A DNA stretch of 26,024 nucleotides, taken from positions 1 to 26,024 of the forward strand of contig DXYF01000026.1 in assembly GCA_019415945.1 (NCBI GenBank), in the 5' to 3' direction. Positions 5,370 through 13,615 of the stretch are shown piece by piece. Numbering within the stretch: position 1 is the first letter of the stretch; each line of letters opens with the position of its first letter. Source of the DNA: Clostridiales bacterium (lineage in GTDB: Bacteria; Bacillota; Clostridia; Oscillospirales; Acutalibacteraceae). Position numbers and translations under genes: made by a program. The notes below the pieces were generated by a model. It was not told where the DNA came from. It worked only from the letters and a program-made list of their open reading frames with translations, and searched no databases.

Positions 5370-5390
5370 ACTTGCAGTAAAAACTGCAAG
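5364..5390 (-). terminator. Intrinsic terminator of the transfer operon
   Basis: On the minus strand CTTGCAGT-TTTT-ACTGCAAG (5371-5390) followed by a run of T (5364-5370), ten bases after the VirD4 stop codon. It closes the gene train that begins near 24900. Confidence 0.9.
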
Positions 5391-5399
5391 CTTAAATGT

Positions 5400-7169
5400 T
5401 TAAATGTATTCATCTGAGACAGATTGTTTTGAATGAGCGGTGCGTATATTTGTTGCTGTATTGTGATATTTTTTATAAACAGCATCTATCAGAGAATTTC
5501 TGTCAGCATATTCAACAACTCTTGACGCTTTAGATTTAATTGTGTATGGGTGTTCTTTGTCAATTTTTATATTCCATTTTTCCATTTTTGGAAGATTCAT
5601 TTTAGTCGGGTTCATACCTGTTCGGGTTAAAATCCATTCACCTTTTTTCATACCCTTTATTTGTTCTACTGACATCAAAGGCTTTTTTATCATCTGATAG
5701 GTCGTAGAGTTTTGCGTGTTTGTTGCACCGTACCTTTTTGATACAGATCCGCTCATTACTGTTTGAGTTCCGAGTGATTCGGAAAAGATTTTTGCATCAT
5801 CGGACAACGGAGACTGAAAACCAAACATTACATTTTGACAGTTTGCTCTGATATTTTTAGCAGTTTCTCTGCCGTATTTTTCATCAAGCTGTGACAAAGA
5901 CTGAAGAAACGGGTTCGTCATTATATTTCTTGAACGTCCTGCGGAAAAAAACTGCTGCACTCCGTCAATTGCTGTATAAGTGCCGAACTCGTCAAGGTAG
6001 TATTCTATTCTGTGAGGAAGACGGTTGTCCATGCATTTTTCAGAGGCCTTAAGCAGCTCGTTATAAGACTGTCGGATAAGCAGATTTGCTATAATGTTTT
6101 TGGTATTTGAAGATTCATCGAAAACAAAAATGATAGCTGTTTTGCCCTCAACAAATTGTTCAATGTCAATTCCGTCATCAAAACACAACAACTGTTCCAT
6201 TTCTGTGTCAAGGAAAGCCAGCATTTGAGAAACCGCTGTTGAAATAATACTTGCAATAGTTTTAAGCTCACCCGCAGTAGCCGCAGCAGAGAGCAGATCC
6301 TTTGCAATATGATTTTCCGGGAGCATAGAGTAAAGCTCCGATAAATAAGTTTGCGGCATAATATCTTTTCTGCCGATAGTAGCAGGGTCAATTTCAATGA
6401 TTTGACGGCATATTTTAAAAACGGAAACAATATGTCGTTTGCTAGGTTCACACATCTCAGAAACAAGGTATGTAATGCCTGAAATTACGCCCTCTGCCGC
6501 TAAGTAAAAGAATTTGTTTGATCCTGCTTGTTTCGTACTGTCATTAAGGTTAATAACGGAAGCACCTACAGTTTTTGCATAGCTTTCGGCTCTGCCTTTA
6601 TCGGCAAGATTTCCGCTGATTTTATAACGATCTATATACTTATTTGTGAGTGACAAGAGATTATAACCGTCGCTGTTTGCAGGATTTCTCATATCTATAA
6701 CAAATGTGTGCATATGATAACAGTCTCGAAGAATCGGGACATAATCCTTGAATATAGATCCTTTTGTATCTGTTACAAAAATGGACATGCCGCAGGCAGC
6801 CGAATATTCGATATTTGGGTATAAAAGAGAGGTTGTTTTTCCTCCTCCGGGAGCTGCTACAAACATAGTATGGTTATCGGACGAGTCAACAATGGCAGTA
6901 ACTTTTTTGCCGTGTATTTCTGCACCGAGTATGATACCCTCGTGCCCCGGTAGATTTTCGCATTTTCTCCACAATTCCGGTTCAAAAGGAATATACAAAA
7001 GATTATTCTTTAATTCTTCCTTGGTAGCCCATGCAGCTGTACCGTATTGCCCGTCACCAACGGTTTTAGATTTTATTCTGTCAAGCGAGCCGCCTTTTCC
7101 GGCAATTAAATAAACAACCAATATAATTGCAAAAATAATTGCAACAGCTACGAATATTTCGGTATTCAT
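5400..7169 (-). CDS. virD4: VirD4/TraG-type conjugative coupling ATPase
   Basis: Couples the relaxase-DNA complex to the type IV secretion channel at the membrane. Seen (589 aa): one N-terminal membrane segment (about residues 5-23), Walker A AAPGGGKTT at about 105-113, an acidic strand IFVFDESSNT near 350 and a second acidic motif YYLDEFG at 390-396. These are followed by the FSAGRSRNIMTNPFLQSLSQL stretch and QNVMFGFQSP typical of the family. The length is normal for the Gram-positive VirD4 group. Its ATG overlaps the stop of the primase-like gene by 4 bp (7166-7169), so the two are translationally coupled. It is the last gene of the operon. The N-terminal single-helix anchor is short, as in many Firmicutes couplers. 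Confidence 0.95.
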   Translation of the reverse strand: MNTEIFVAVAIIFAIILVVYLIAGKGGSLDRIKSKTVGDGQYGTAAWATKEELKNNLLYIPFEPELWRKCENLPGHEGIILGAEIHGKKVTAIVDSSDNHTMFVAAPGGGKTTSLLYPNIEYSAACGMSIFVTDTKGSIFKDYVPILRDCYHMHTFVIDMRNPANSDGYNLLSLTNKYIDRYKISGNLADKGRAESYAKTVGASVINLNDSTKQAGSNKFFYLAAEGVISGITYLVSEMCEPSKRHIVSVFKICRQIIEIDPATIGRKDIMPQTYLSELYSMLPENHIAKDLLSAAATAGELKTIASIISTAVSQMLAFLDTEMEQLLCFDDGIDIEQFVEGKTAIIFVFDESSNTKNIIANLLIRQSYNELLKASEKCMDNRLPHRIEYYLDEFGTYTAIDGVQQFFSAGRSRNIMTNPFLQSLSQLDEKYGRETAKNIRANCQNVMFGFQSPLSDDAKIFSESLGTQTVMSGSVSKRYGATNTQNSTTYQMIKKPLMSVEQIKGMKKGEWILTRTGMNPTKMNLPKMEKWNIKIDKEHPYTIKSKASRVVEYADRNSLIDAVYKKYHNTATNIRTAHSKQSVSDEYI

Positions 7170-8113
7170 ATGTTTCCGGCCTTCTTTCTTTTTACTAATA
7201 CTTCGTTCCAGTCTTTGAGCGTTGGTGTGTGTATTGTCACATCAAAATCAGATGATAACTGTGATTTAACCTTTTTTGCAAATTCCTGCCCGTGGTTAAT
7301 TCCGTCTGAGCTGTTATAATCGTTGTCGGTGCAAATTATAATATTTTTTATATGCGGATAATCTGATAAGAAATTTTTTAAAACATCAATATACAGACCG
7401 CCGAGAGCAATGTAATTAAAACTATGCCATTTGTAGCCCAAATGGAAAAGTGTAATATAGCTGAATAAATCTATAAAGGCTTCAAATACATACAAAGTAT
7501 CTGAAATGCCGATGTGTCTGAAACAATACTTTTTATTGCTTCCGGTTATCTCACCTTTAAAAGGCTTATTTGTGAGGGTTCCTTTGAGCCCTGCGTATCT
7601 GATAATTCCTTTTTTATCTTTTCCGATAAAAACTATATTGTGATTATACTTATCTTCATATATAAGCCTTTTTAATGTAAAGTATTTTACTACTTCGGAA
7701 TCAATACACCGTGCAGTACACAGATAGGCATAAAGACGTTTGTTATCAGAGTTTTTAGGCGGAACAATTACTTTATGATTTTTATGTTTTTTTTCATCGT
7801 GCTGTCTGCCGCACAAGTCTTCGGGGCGAGTATTTCTTGTTGCCGTGTATTTTCCGTTGAGCAATGTAATTACTGCATCTTGAAATGAGAAGCCGAAAAA
7901 TTCCATAAGAAAATTAACGGCAGTTCCTTTTGCTCCCGTCGAATGTTGATACCAAACATGACCTCGGAATTTTACACTGTCGTGAGCTGCCCACATATAT
8001 TCTGTTCCGCTGTGTAAAACCTTTTCTCCAACACTTTCGAGATATTGTTTTATATCTTTGTGTGCGGCTTGATAAAGTTCTTCATCCGTGAAAGGAATGA
8101 ATTTTTGTGACAT
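7166..8113 (-). CDS. TOPRIM primase-like protein (DUF3991/Toprim type)
   Basis: Likely DNA primase or primase-like factor that starts the complementary strand after transfer. Seen (315 aa): an N-terminal domain with HDSVKFRGHVWYQHSTGAKG at about 44-63, similar to zinc-binding primase N-domains but without their cysteine ligands. A linker follows, then a TOPRIM domain with the glutamate strand LYVFEAFIDLFSY (E211) and the acidic motif IIICTDNDY (D263, D265). It ends at DWNEVLVK, a segment typical of these small primases. The ATG at 8113 is preceded by AGGAGG. It lies 20 bp after the relaxase and overlaps virD4, as in many Firmicutes conjugative elements. The catalytic assignment is by family resemblance. 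Confidence 0.88.
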   Translation of the reverse strand: MSQKFIPFTDEELYQAAHKDIKQYLESVGEKVLHSGTEYMWAAHDSVKFRGHVWYQHSTGAKGTAVNFLMEFFGFSFQDAVITLLNGKYTATRNTRPEDLCGRQHDEKKHKNHKVIVPPKNSDNKRLYAYLCTARCIDSEVVKYFTLKRLIYEDKYNHNIVFIGKDKKGIIRYAGLKGTLTNKPFKGEITGSNKKYCFRHIGISDTLYVFEAFIDLFSYITLFHLGYKWHSFNYIALGGLYIDVLKNFLSDYPHIKNIIICTDNDYNSSDGINHGQEFAKKVKSQLSSDFDVTIHTPTLKDWNEVLVKRKKAGNI

Positions 8114-8133
8114 AAATATAACCTCCTCAATAC

Positions 8134-11100
8134 TTAATAATCGTAACTTTGACCGCTGTCTGAAATAGCTTGACCTGAATTTATTTTTTGTATTTTTTCT
8201 TTTCTCAAAATTTTACTGTCTGATGTATATCTGTTTTTAGCTGCCGCTATTGTTTCTGTGTTCAGTATTCGTCCTAAATGACAGGCTGTAGTAGCAACAG
8301 ACATAAAAGACATTTGTTGAGTTTGTTTTGCATTGTCAATTTTTTCTTGAGCTTTTTTATTACCAAGCTCAACAGCTTTCTTGTACCACAAGACAGCACG
8401 GTCTATATCATGTTCAACGCCTAATCCGTAATTATAAAAAGCTCCTATACGCATAGCTAATTCAGCATCAAACGGATGCTTGTTAAATTCATTGATATAG
8501 TTTGAAAGAGCAAACGAAAAATATTTATTTGAAAGCATATCGTTTTTTACGCCGTAAATATCTGATTTATAAATGTAACCGAGCTGATAAGCGGCGTCGG
8601 GATTGCCTTGCTCTGCTGATTTCTCAAACCACTTTACGGCGTTAGAAACATCTTGATTTATCCCTTTTGCATCTAAGTACATTTGACCTATACGATATGC
8701 AGTAAAATCATCGGGATTTTCGTTGTAGTCTGAAATATACTGATGCAAAGCTTTGCTGTAACAAATATTTGATTTTTCAGTATCGAGCACGCCGTATTGT
8801 TCGTCTGAATAGATCTGTCCGAGCTTGTACCAGGCATGAGAAATATTTTTTTCTGCCGATTGCTCAAAATTATGTATTGCTTGTGAAATATCACCTTTCT
8901 CAAGGAATATATTTCCTAATTTGTAGCAAGCATAGGGGTTTTCGAGTTCGGCTGATATTTGATAAAATAGAAATGCTTTTTCATTATCTTGAGGTATAAG
9001 TTCTCCGTTCTCATAAAGAGAAGCAAGCTTGTAAGCGGCAGAAGCGTTACCGTTGAGAGTTGACTTTTCAAGCCAGTACAGTGCTTTGTCAATGTCCTGC
9101 TCAACACCTAAAGCATTAAGATAAATCAAGCCGATCCGATATTCCGCAGTAGCGTTGATGTTTTCTTCCTCTGCTTTTTCATAGTCTCGCAGAGCCTGTG
9201 CATAATACGCATTCGCTTTGTTTAGGTCTGAAATACTGTATTCGTTGCTTGAGTAAATATAACCGAGCTGATAAGCGGCGTCGGGATTGCCTTGCTCTGC
9301 TGATTTCTCAAACCACTTTACGGCGTTAGAAACATCTTGATTTATCCCTTTTGCATCTAAGTACATTTGACCTATACGATATGCAGTAAAATCATCGGGA
9401 TTTTCGTTGTAGTCTGAAATATACTGATGCAAAGCTTTGCTGTAACAAATATTTGATTTTTCAGTATCGAGCACGCCGTATTGTTCGTCTGAATAGATCT
9501 GTCCGAGCTTGTACCAGGCATGAGAAATATTTTTTTCTGCCGATTGCTCAAAATTATGTATTGCTTGTGAAATATCACCTTTCTCAAGGAATATATTTCC
9601 TAATTTGTAGCAAGCATAGGGGTTTTCGAGTTCGGCTGATATTTGATAAAATAGAAATGCTTTTTCATTATCTTGAGGTATAAGTTCTCCGTTCTCATAA
9701 AGAGAAGCAAGCTTGTAAGCGGCAGAAGCGTTACCGTTGAGAGTTGACTTTTCAAGCCAGTACAGTGCTTTGTCAATGTCCTGCTCAACACCTAAAGCAT
9801 TAAGATAAATCAAGCCGATCCGATATTCCGCAGTAGCGTTGATGTTTTCTTCCTCTGCTTTTTCATAGTCTCGCAGAGCCTGTGCATAATACGCATTCGC
9901 TTTGTTTAGGTCTGAAATACTGTATTCGTTGCTTGAGTAAATATAACCGAGCTGATAAGCGGCGTCGGGACTGCCTTGCTCTGCTGATTTTTCAAGCCAA
10001 TTTACAGCATATGGCACATTTATTTCTGTACCTTTGCCGTTAAGATACATGCTTGCAATACGCATTTCTGTAAATGCGTCATGAGCATTTTGCTCTTGTT
10101 CAAGCAACTTATTAAGTGCTTTGTTGTATAAATCAAAGATTGTTTTATTACTTGCCTTAAATATCTCCGGGTTATCTTCATACAGTTTTGCAAGATCGTA
10201 GCTTGCAAGAGTTACTTTATCAGAGGCTTTAAGTAAATATTCTTCTGCAATTTGCAGGTTAACATTTACCCCCTCACCCTTTACATACATTTTTGCAATT
10301 CGGTAATCGGCATAACTGTCATTTGCTTCACTTGCTTTTTGATAATAGGTAAGAGCTTTTTTATAATCTTGATTAAATCCTAACCCATAATAATATTGGT
10401 TTCCTATATAGTAATTTGAGTGCTTATATCCGTTTTCAGCAGCAAGAAGAAATGTCTGATATGATTTGAGATAGTCTTGCTCAACTCCCTCACCTTTGAG
10501 ATACATATGTCCCATGAGGTATTCTTTGTATGCTTCTTCTTTAGGAACATTGGTTTCATAGTAGAGTTTATCTGTATCACTACTTTCCAAGTCATAAAAA
10601 AAGGAGCTGTTTTTAATTTCATCTCTAAATAATAGAAAAGCCTGTTTGCAGTAATAATTTCCGAGATTTTTATCAATGTCAATTTGCTCATTGCCGTGCA
10701 AATAAATTTGACCGAGTCTGTAGGATGCAATACTGTCCTGAAATTCATCTGCGGCAATTCCGTACCAAAGAACAGCTTGAGAAAAGTCTTTTTCCGACCC
10801 TTGCCCAAAATTGTAGCAGTCTGCAAGTTTACGGCATATTTCGCCGTCTCTTGATGATAAATCATTTGCAAGAATTGACAGTGATTTAAAATTTTTAACC
10901 GCTTCTGCATCTGATTTGAAGATTAAATTTGTACTTAATATTTGCTTTATATCTTCGTTTTCGGGTTCGGCAGAATAAAAAATCTGTTCGGGGTACTTAT
11001 CTATATATTTTTGTATAGAATCGTAGCTTGAATAATTATTTTTATTGACTGTTGTTTTAACGATTTGTGCGGACGAATCAAAGGTATTGAAGTTAACTGA

Positions 11101-12366
11101 ATTACGGGTGCTATGTGTGTTTTTTACACTTGATTTTTCAAAAGTATCAGGTGTAGGGCAATCAATAATTTCATCAATTTTAGGCAGATCAGGAACAGCA
11201 CCGTTCTTTCTCAATAATTCAGCCTGTTTCATAATTGTATTTTTTATTGTTGTGAATGTGGGATTTTTTTCAATCGGATAATCTATATTAGGGTTGTTTA
11301 TATAAAGGCGTTCTATATTAAGTTGCTGATTACACCACTCTCCGTAAAGCTCAGAAAGCAGAGGATTGCTGCTTACAAGAGAATGTTCAATTTCATTTAC
11401 AATCTCTTTGATTTCTTTTGGTTGAAAGCCATAAACAGCTTTTCCGATATATCGTTGTGAGAGTGTCAGCATTTTATTTGCAATTTCATTTAGCTTTTTA
11501 TCTTCAAATGATGATTCGGGGTTTGAAAGCAGTCTGTTTAATGTGTTTTTAGTTTCGATGTTGAGCTGTTTTTTGTAATAATCTTTTTTAGGATAAATTT
11601 CTTCAAGCTCATTTTTAAATATTTTTGTTGCAAATGCAGATTTTAAATTTTCAATACTTTTTTTATGTAAAAATCCCTCTGTCGGGTCTGATGAGTAAAC
11701 AAAGAGGTGTATATGCGGGTGATATGACGTATCATGCATTGCCGCGTACCAATGAAGATTTTCAGGTTTTATTCGATGTTCTTTAGCAATTTTATCAATA
11801 TTTTCCATAACGAGATTACGCCAAGGTTTTTGGCAATTATATCCGAGTTTGTCGGCGTCCTCACGCCGCAAAGAATAAATTTCAGTCCAAATATTCCCCT
11901 TATGTGTGGAAATCTCATCCTTCGCTTTTTCTAAGTCCACATTTTCAAAAGATGAGAACAGTCCGTGTTCACCGACCTTAATTACACCGGGGCGTTTTGC
12001 AGCATATTCAACAAGGTTTGAAACTTGGTCAAATTCACAGCTGCTAAAATATAATAATTCCGAAAGACGAGAAATAAGCTCCGACGCATTTTGCCGTGTC
12101 GGAGCTTTGATATAGTCTTCATATTCAAGTGTATCCTTGTAATCTTCCACCAAATCAAAAAATTGATTAAGAACATCAATTTGTTTATTAGTTGCAGGTA
12201 AATCTTTTCTGTCTTCTGCAATATTCAAAGAAACTGTTTCACGATTGGCACAATAATCTACAAGTCCGGCAACCTGTGCTGAGGATAAGGCGTATTTACT
12301 TAATTTTTCTCCCGGCTTTGCAATGTGAAAATAACGTGCGTTCATAATAAATCTAGCACCCGACAT
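8134..12366 (-). CDS. MobP-type relaxase fused to a long Sel1-repeat array
   Basis: Nicks the transfer origin and pilots the strand through the channel. Seen (1410 aa): a relaxase domain in the first 250-300 residues with the metal-binding histidine motif HDTSYHPHIHLFV at about 210-222. The N-terminal region contains tyrosines near 12 and 25 that could serve nicking. A helical linker rich in Asn/Ser (about 380-480) follows, then some 20 Sel1-like (TPR-related) repeats from about 500 to 1350 with AxYxLGxIY and A(V/L)xWYxKA signatures. Sel1 arrays usually bind proteins, so the tail may recruit the relaxosome or channel. The ATG at 12366 follows AGGAGG with six bases. DNA at 8577-9944 is an exact tandem duplication of 684 bp within the repeats, which keeps frame. 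Relaxases of this group are usually 400-600 residues, so this is unusually long. Confidence 0.88.
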   Translation of the reverse strand: MSGARFIMNARYFHIAKPGEKLSKYALSSAQVAGLVDYCANRETVSLNIAEDRKDLPATNKQIDVLNQFFDLVEDYKDTLEYEDYIKAPTRQNASELISRLSELLYFSSCEFDQVSNLVEYAAKRPGVIKVGEHGLFSSFENVDLEKAKDEISTHKGNIWTEIYSLRREDADKLGYNCQKPWRNLVMENIDKIAKEHRIKPENLHWYAAMHDTSYHPHIHLFVYSSDPTEGFLHKKSIENLKSAFATKIFKNELEEIYPKKDYYKKQLNIETKNTLNRLLSNPESSFEDKKLNEIANKMLTLSQRYIGKAVYGFQPKEIKEIVNEIEHSLVSSNPLLSELYGEWCNQQLNIERLYINNPNIDYPIEKNPTFTTIKNTIMKQAELLRKNGAVPDLPKIDEIIDCPTPDTFEKSSVKNTHSTRNSVNFNTFDSSAQIVKTTVNKNNYSSYDSIQKYIDKYPEQIFYSAEPENEDIKQILSTNLIFKSDAEAVKNFKSLSILANDLSSRDGEICRKLADCYNFGQGSEKDFSQAVLWYGIAADEFQDSIASYRLGQIYLHGNEQIDIDKNLGNYYCKQAFLLFRDEIKNSSFFYDLESSDTDKLYYETNVPKEEAYKEYLMGHMYLKGEGVEQDYLKSYQTFLLAAENGYKHSNYYIGNQYYYGLGFNQDYKKALTYYQKASEANDSYADYRIAKMYVKGEGVNVNLQIAEEYLLKASDKVTLASYDLAKLYEDNPEIFKASNKTIFDLYNKALNKLLEQEQNAHDAFTEMRIASMYLNGKGTEINVPYAVNWLEKSAEQGSPDAAYQLGYIYSSNEYSISDLNKANAYYAQALRDYEKAEEENINATAEYRIGLIYLNALGVEQDIDKALYWLEKSTLNGNASAAYKLASLYENGELIPQDNEKAFLFYQISAELENPYACYKLGNIFLEKGDISQAIHNFEQSAEKNISHAWYKLGQIYSDEQYGVLDTEKSNICYSKALHQYISDYNENPDDFTAYRIGQMYLDAKGINQDVSNAVKWFEKSAEQGNPDAAYQLGYIYSSNEYSISDLNKANAYYAQALRDYEKAEEENINATAEYRIGLIYLNALGVEQDIDKALYWLEKSTLNGNASAAYKLASLYENGELIPQDNEKAFLFYQISAELENPYACYKLGNIFLEKGDISQAIHNFEQSAEKNISHAWYKLGQIYSDEQYGVLDTEKSNICYSKALHQYISDYNENPDDFTAYRIGQMYLDAKGINQDVSNAVKWFEKSAEQGNPDAAYQLGYIYKSDIYGVKNDMLSNKYFSFALSNYINEFNKHPFDAELAMRIGAFYNYGLGVEHDIDRAVLWYKKAVELGNKKAQEKIDNAKQTQQMSFMSVATTACHLGRILNTETIAAAKNRYTSDSKILRKEKIQKINSGQAISDSGQSYDY
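8577..9944 (-). repeat. Exact 684-bp tandem duplication inside the relaxase gene
   Basis: Copies 8577-9260 and 9261-9944 appear identical base for base where I compared them. A further 26 bases (9945-9970) match before the first difference. The unit is 228 codons (about six Sel1 repeats), adding residues about 808-1264 in two copies. The identity implies a very recent event. Confidence 0.92.
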
Positions 12367-12376
12367 ATGTTACCTC

Positions 12377-12763
12377 CTATCTTTGTGCCTCATAAATATT
12401 AATAATGCCTTTTGTAGATTTAACATCGTCCACAGCGGTTTTTCTCATTTTTTCATAAGTCATTTTATCAATATCAAACTGACTTGCAATAAGGCGTGTA
12501 AGCAAGTTTATTTCTACAGCCTCTTTGAATTGCAGGCGTGCGGTTCGGTCTGTTACTCTGCTGAGAGCACCCTCAATTTTTTGCCCGACAACGGAACATA
12601 AATATCCTTGATTAAGCTCTGATGTTTTATATCCGTAATAAAAATCAATTGCCTGTTCAATTAATTGATTTCTGCTTAAAGATATTTTTTCCAGTTTCTG
12701 TAAAGATTCCAGTTTGTCAATGGCAGAGTCCGGCAATAGTACGGAAATTTGTATTTTTCTCAT
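12377..12763 (-). CDS. Ribbon-helix-helix-like relaxosome accessory protein, 128 aa
   Basis: Probable DNA-binding helper of the relaxase. Seen: it opens with a short beta strand, RKIQISVLLPDSAIDKLESL, followed by SLSRNQLIEQAIDFYYGY. This is the strand-helix-helix layout of ribbon-helix-helix repressors and MobC-type proteins. A helical C-terminal region of about 70 residues could mediate oligomerisation or relaxase contact. The ATG at 12763 follows AAAGGAG. It ends 10 bp before the relaxase start, the usual place for a nicking accessory gene. The family is not identified beyond the fold-like pattern, and binding to an origin of transfer is inferred. Confidence 0.65.
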   Translation of the reverse strand: MRKIQISVLLPDSAIDKLESLQKLEKISLSRNQLIEQAIDFYYGYKTSELNQGYLCSVVGQKIEGALSRVTDRTARLQFKEAVEINLLTRLIASQFDIDKMTYEKMRKTAVDDVKSTKGIINIYEAQR

Positions 12764-12785
12764 AGCTGTTTCACTCCTTTGATGT

Positions 12786-13007
12786 TTATGTTTTATTTTT
12801 TAGTTCATTGCGTAAAAAATTTACATAATGCTCAAGTGCACTTTCAATTACATTGCTTCGCTTTCCTATTTTGGTTATATTTGAAATTTCCTCAATATCT
12901 TCAAAGGCTTTTCTTGAAAGAGAGACGCAGGCTTGAAAGTGTTTATCAAGAGGGTAAGAGTCATTATAGAGAATATCTTTGTTAAATAGCTGTATATTTT
13001 TTGGCAT
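12786..13007 (-). CDS. Small ribbon-helix-helix-like protein, 73 aa
   Basis: Seen: a short protein with a SLSRKAFEDIEEISNITKIGKRSNVIESALEHYVNFLRNE region, similar in pattern to the next gene's N-terminal half (beta strand, helix, turn with a Ser/Asn cap, helix). I chose the ATG at 13007 because GAGGTG lies six bases upstream; the GTG at 13016 overlaps that site. With the 128-aa neighbour it may form the DNA-binding part of the relaxosome or autoregulate the downstream mobilisation genes. There is no membrane segment or signal peptide. The function is inferred from position and pattern only. Confidence 0.6.
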   Translation of the reverse strand: MPKNIQLFNKDILYNDSYPLDKHFQACVSLSRKAFEDIEEISNITKIGKRSNVIESALEHYVNFLRNELKNKT

Positions 13008-13023
13008 ATTTTTCACCTCGTTT

Positions 13024-13572
13024 TTATATTATTTCTGTACTGTTTATAATCCATTTATCGTTTTCGTACACCATATCGAAAATATAAATCACATTATTTG
13101 TAGTAACATTGTTATTAAATATTACGGTTTGTTTGCATAAAGCAACAATTTCTATATTGTCAGACGGTGTTAAGTTTTTGTCATAATATAACTTATCAAG
13201 CCCTGTTGACTGCTCATACTTATTGTCAGATTTTTTATGACCTGTCTGCGATATGAGTTCGTTGTAATACTTATTCGTTACAATGTCTTTTATTTTTTCG
13301 ATATTATCTGAGGCTGACCCTGAAAATGACAGGTATTCTTCGCAGTAAATATTAATTGATTTTTCAAGTGAATCATCATATATTCTTATGATATTGTTGT
13401 ACTCGTTCTTTAACTCTGATAATTCAGACTGCAAATCATCAGTATTAACTGGCGTGTCAATTGTAGCAACAGCAGTATTCTGTGTTTGATTAACTTCTTT
13501 ATCGCAGGACGACAATATAAACACTGAAACAGTTAATACTATTGCGAATAGAATGCTGATTATTTTTCTCAT
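13024..13572 (-). CDS. Lipoprotein with coiled coil, possible VirB8/TcpC-like partner
   Basis: Seen (182 aa from ATG 13572): a lipoprotein signal peptide with a basic start and hydrophobic core ending in the lipobox LSSC at about residues 18-21. A Thr/Asn linker follows, then a helical segment (DDLQSELSELKNEYNNIIR). The C-terminal domain of about 110 residues has alternating strands and ends in FDMVYENDKWIINSTEII. That ending is reminiscent of NTF2-like folds, the fold of VirB8/TcpC channel proteins, but the resemblance is only suggestive. I moved the start from the longer frame (13626) because ATG 13572 has GGAAAGGA upstream and begins a proper signal peptide, while the longer version would translate through the palindrome at 13587-13613. 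It sits between the wall hydrolase and the relaxosome genes. Confidence 0.7.
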   Translation of the reverse strand: MRKIISILFAIVLTVSVFILSSCDKEVNQTQNTAVATIDTPVNTDDLQSELSELKNEYNNIIRIYDDSLEKSINIYCEEYLSFSGSASDNIEKIKDIVTNKYYNELISQTGHKKSDNKYEQSTGLDKLYYDKNLTPSDNIEIVALCKQTVIFNNNVTTNNVIYIFDMVYENDKWIINSTEII

Positions 13573-13586
13573 ATTATTTCCTTTCC

Positions 13587-13613
13587 GCAAGTGTCCCCCG
13601 GAGGGACACTTGC
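13587..13613. repeat. Palindrome between the hydrolase and lipoprotein genes
   Basis: GCAAGTGTCCC and GGGACACTTGC arms around a 5-base centre. It is almost identical to the 27-bp palindromes that end modules A-C but has one changed central pair. It lies three bases after the CHAP gene stop and just upstream of the lipoprotein ribosome binding site, inside the operon. Confidence 0.85.
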
Positions 13614-13615
13614 AA

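Noticed and set aside
8688..9791. Paired identical frames on both strands (71, 76 and 63 aa)
   Set aside because: They are shadows of the duplicated segment of the relaxase gene. The identity is explained by the 684-bp tandem duplication.
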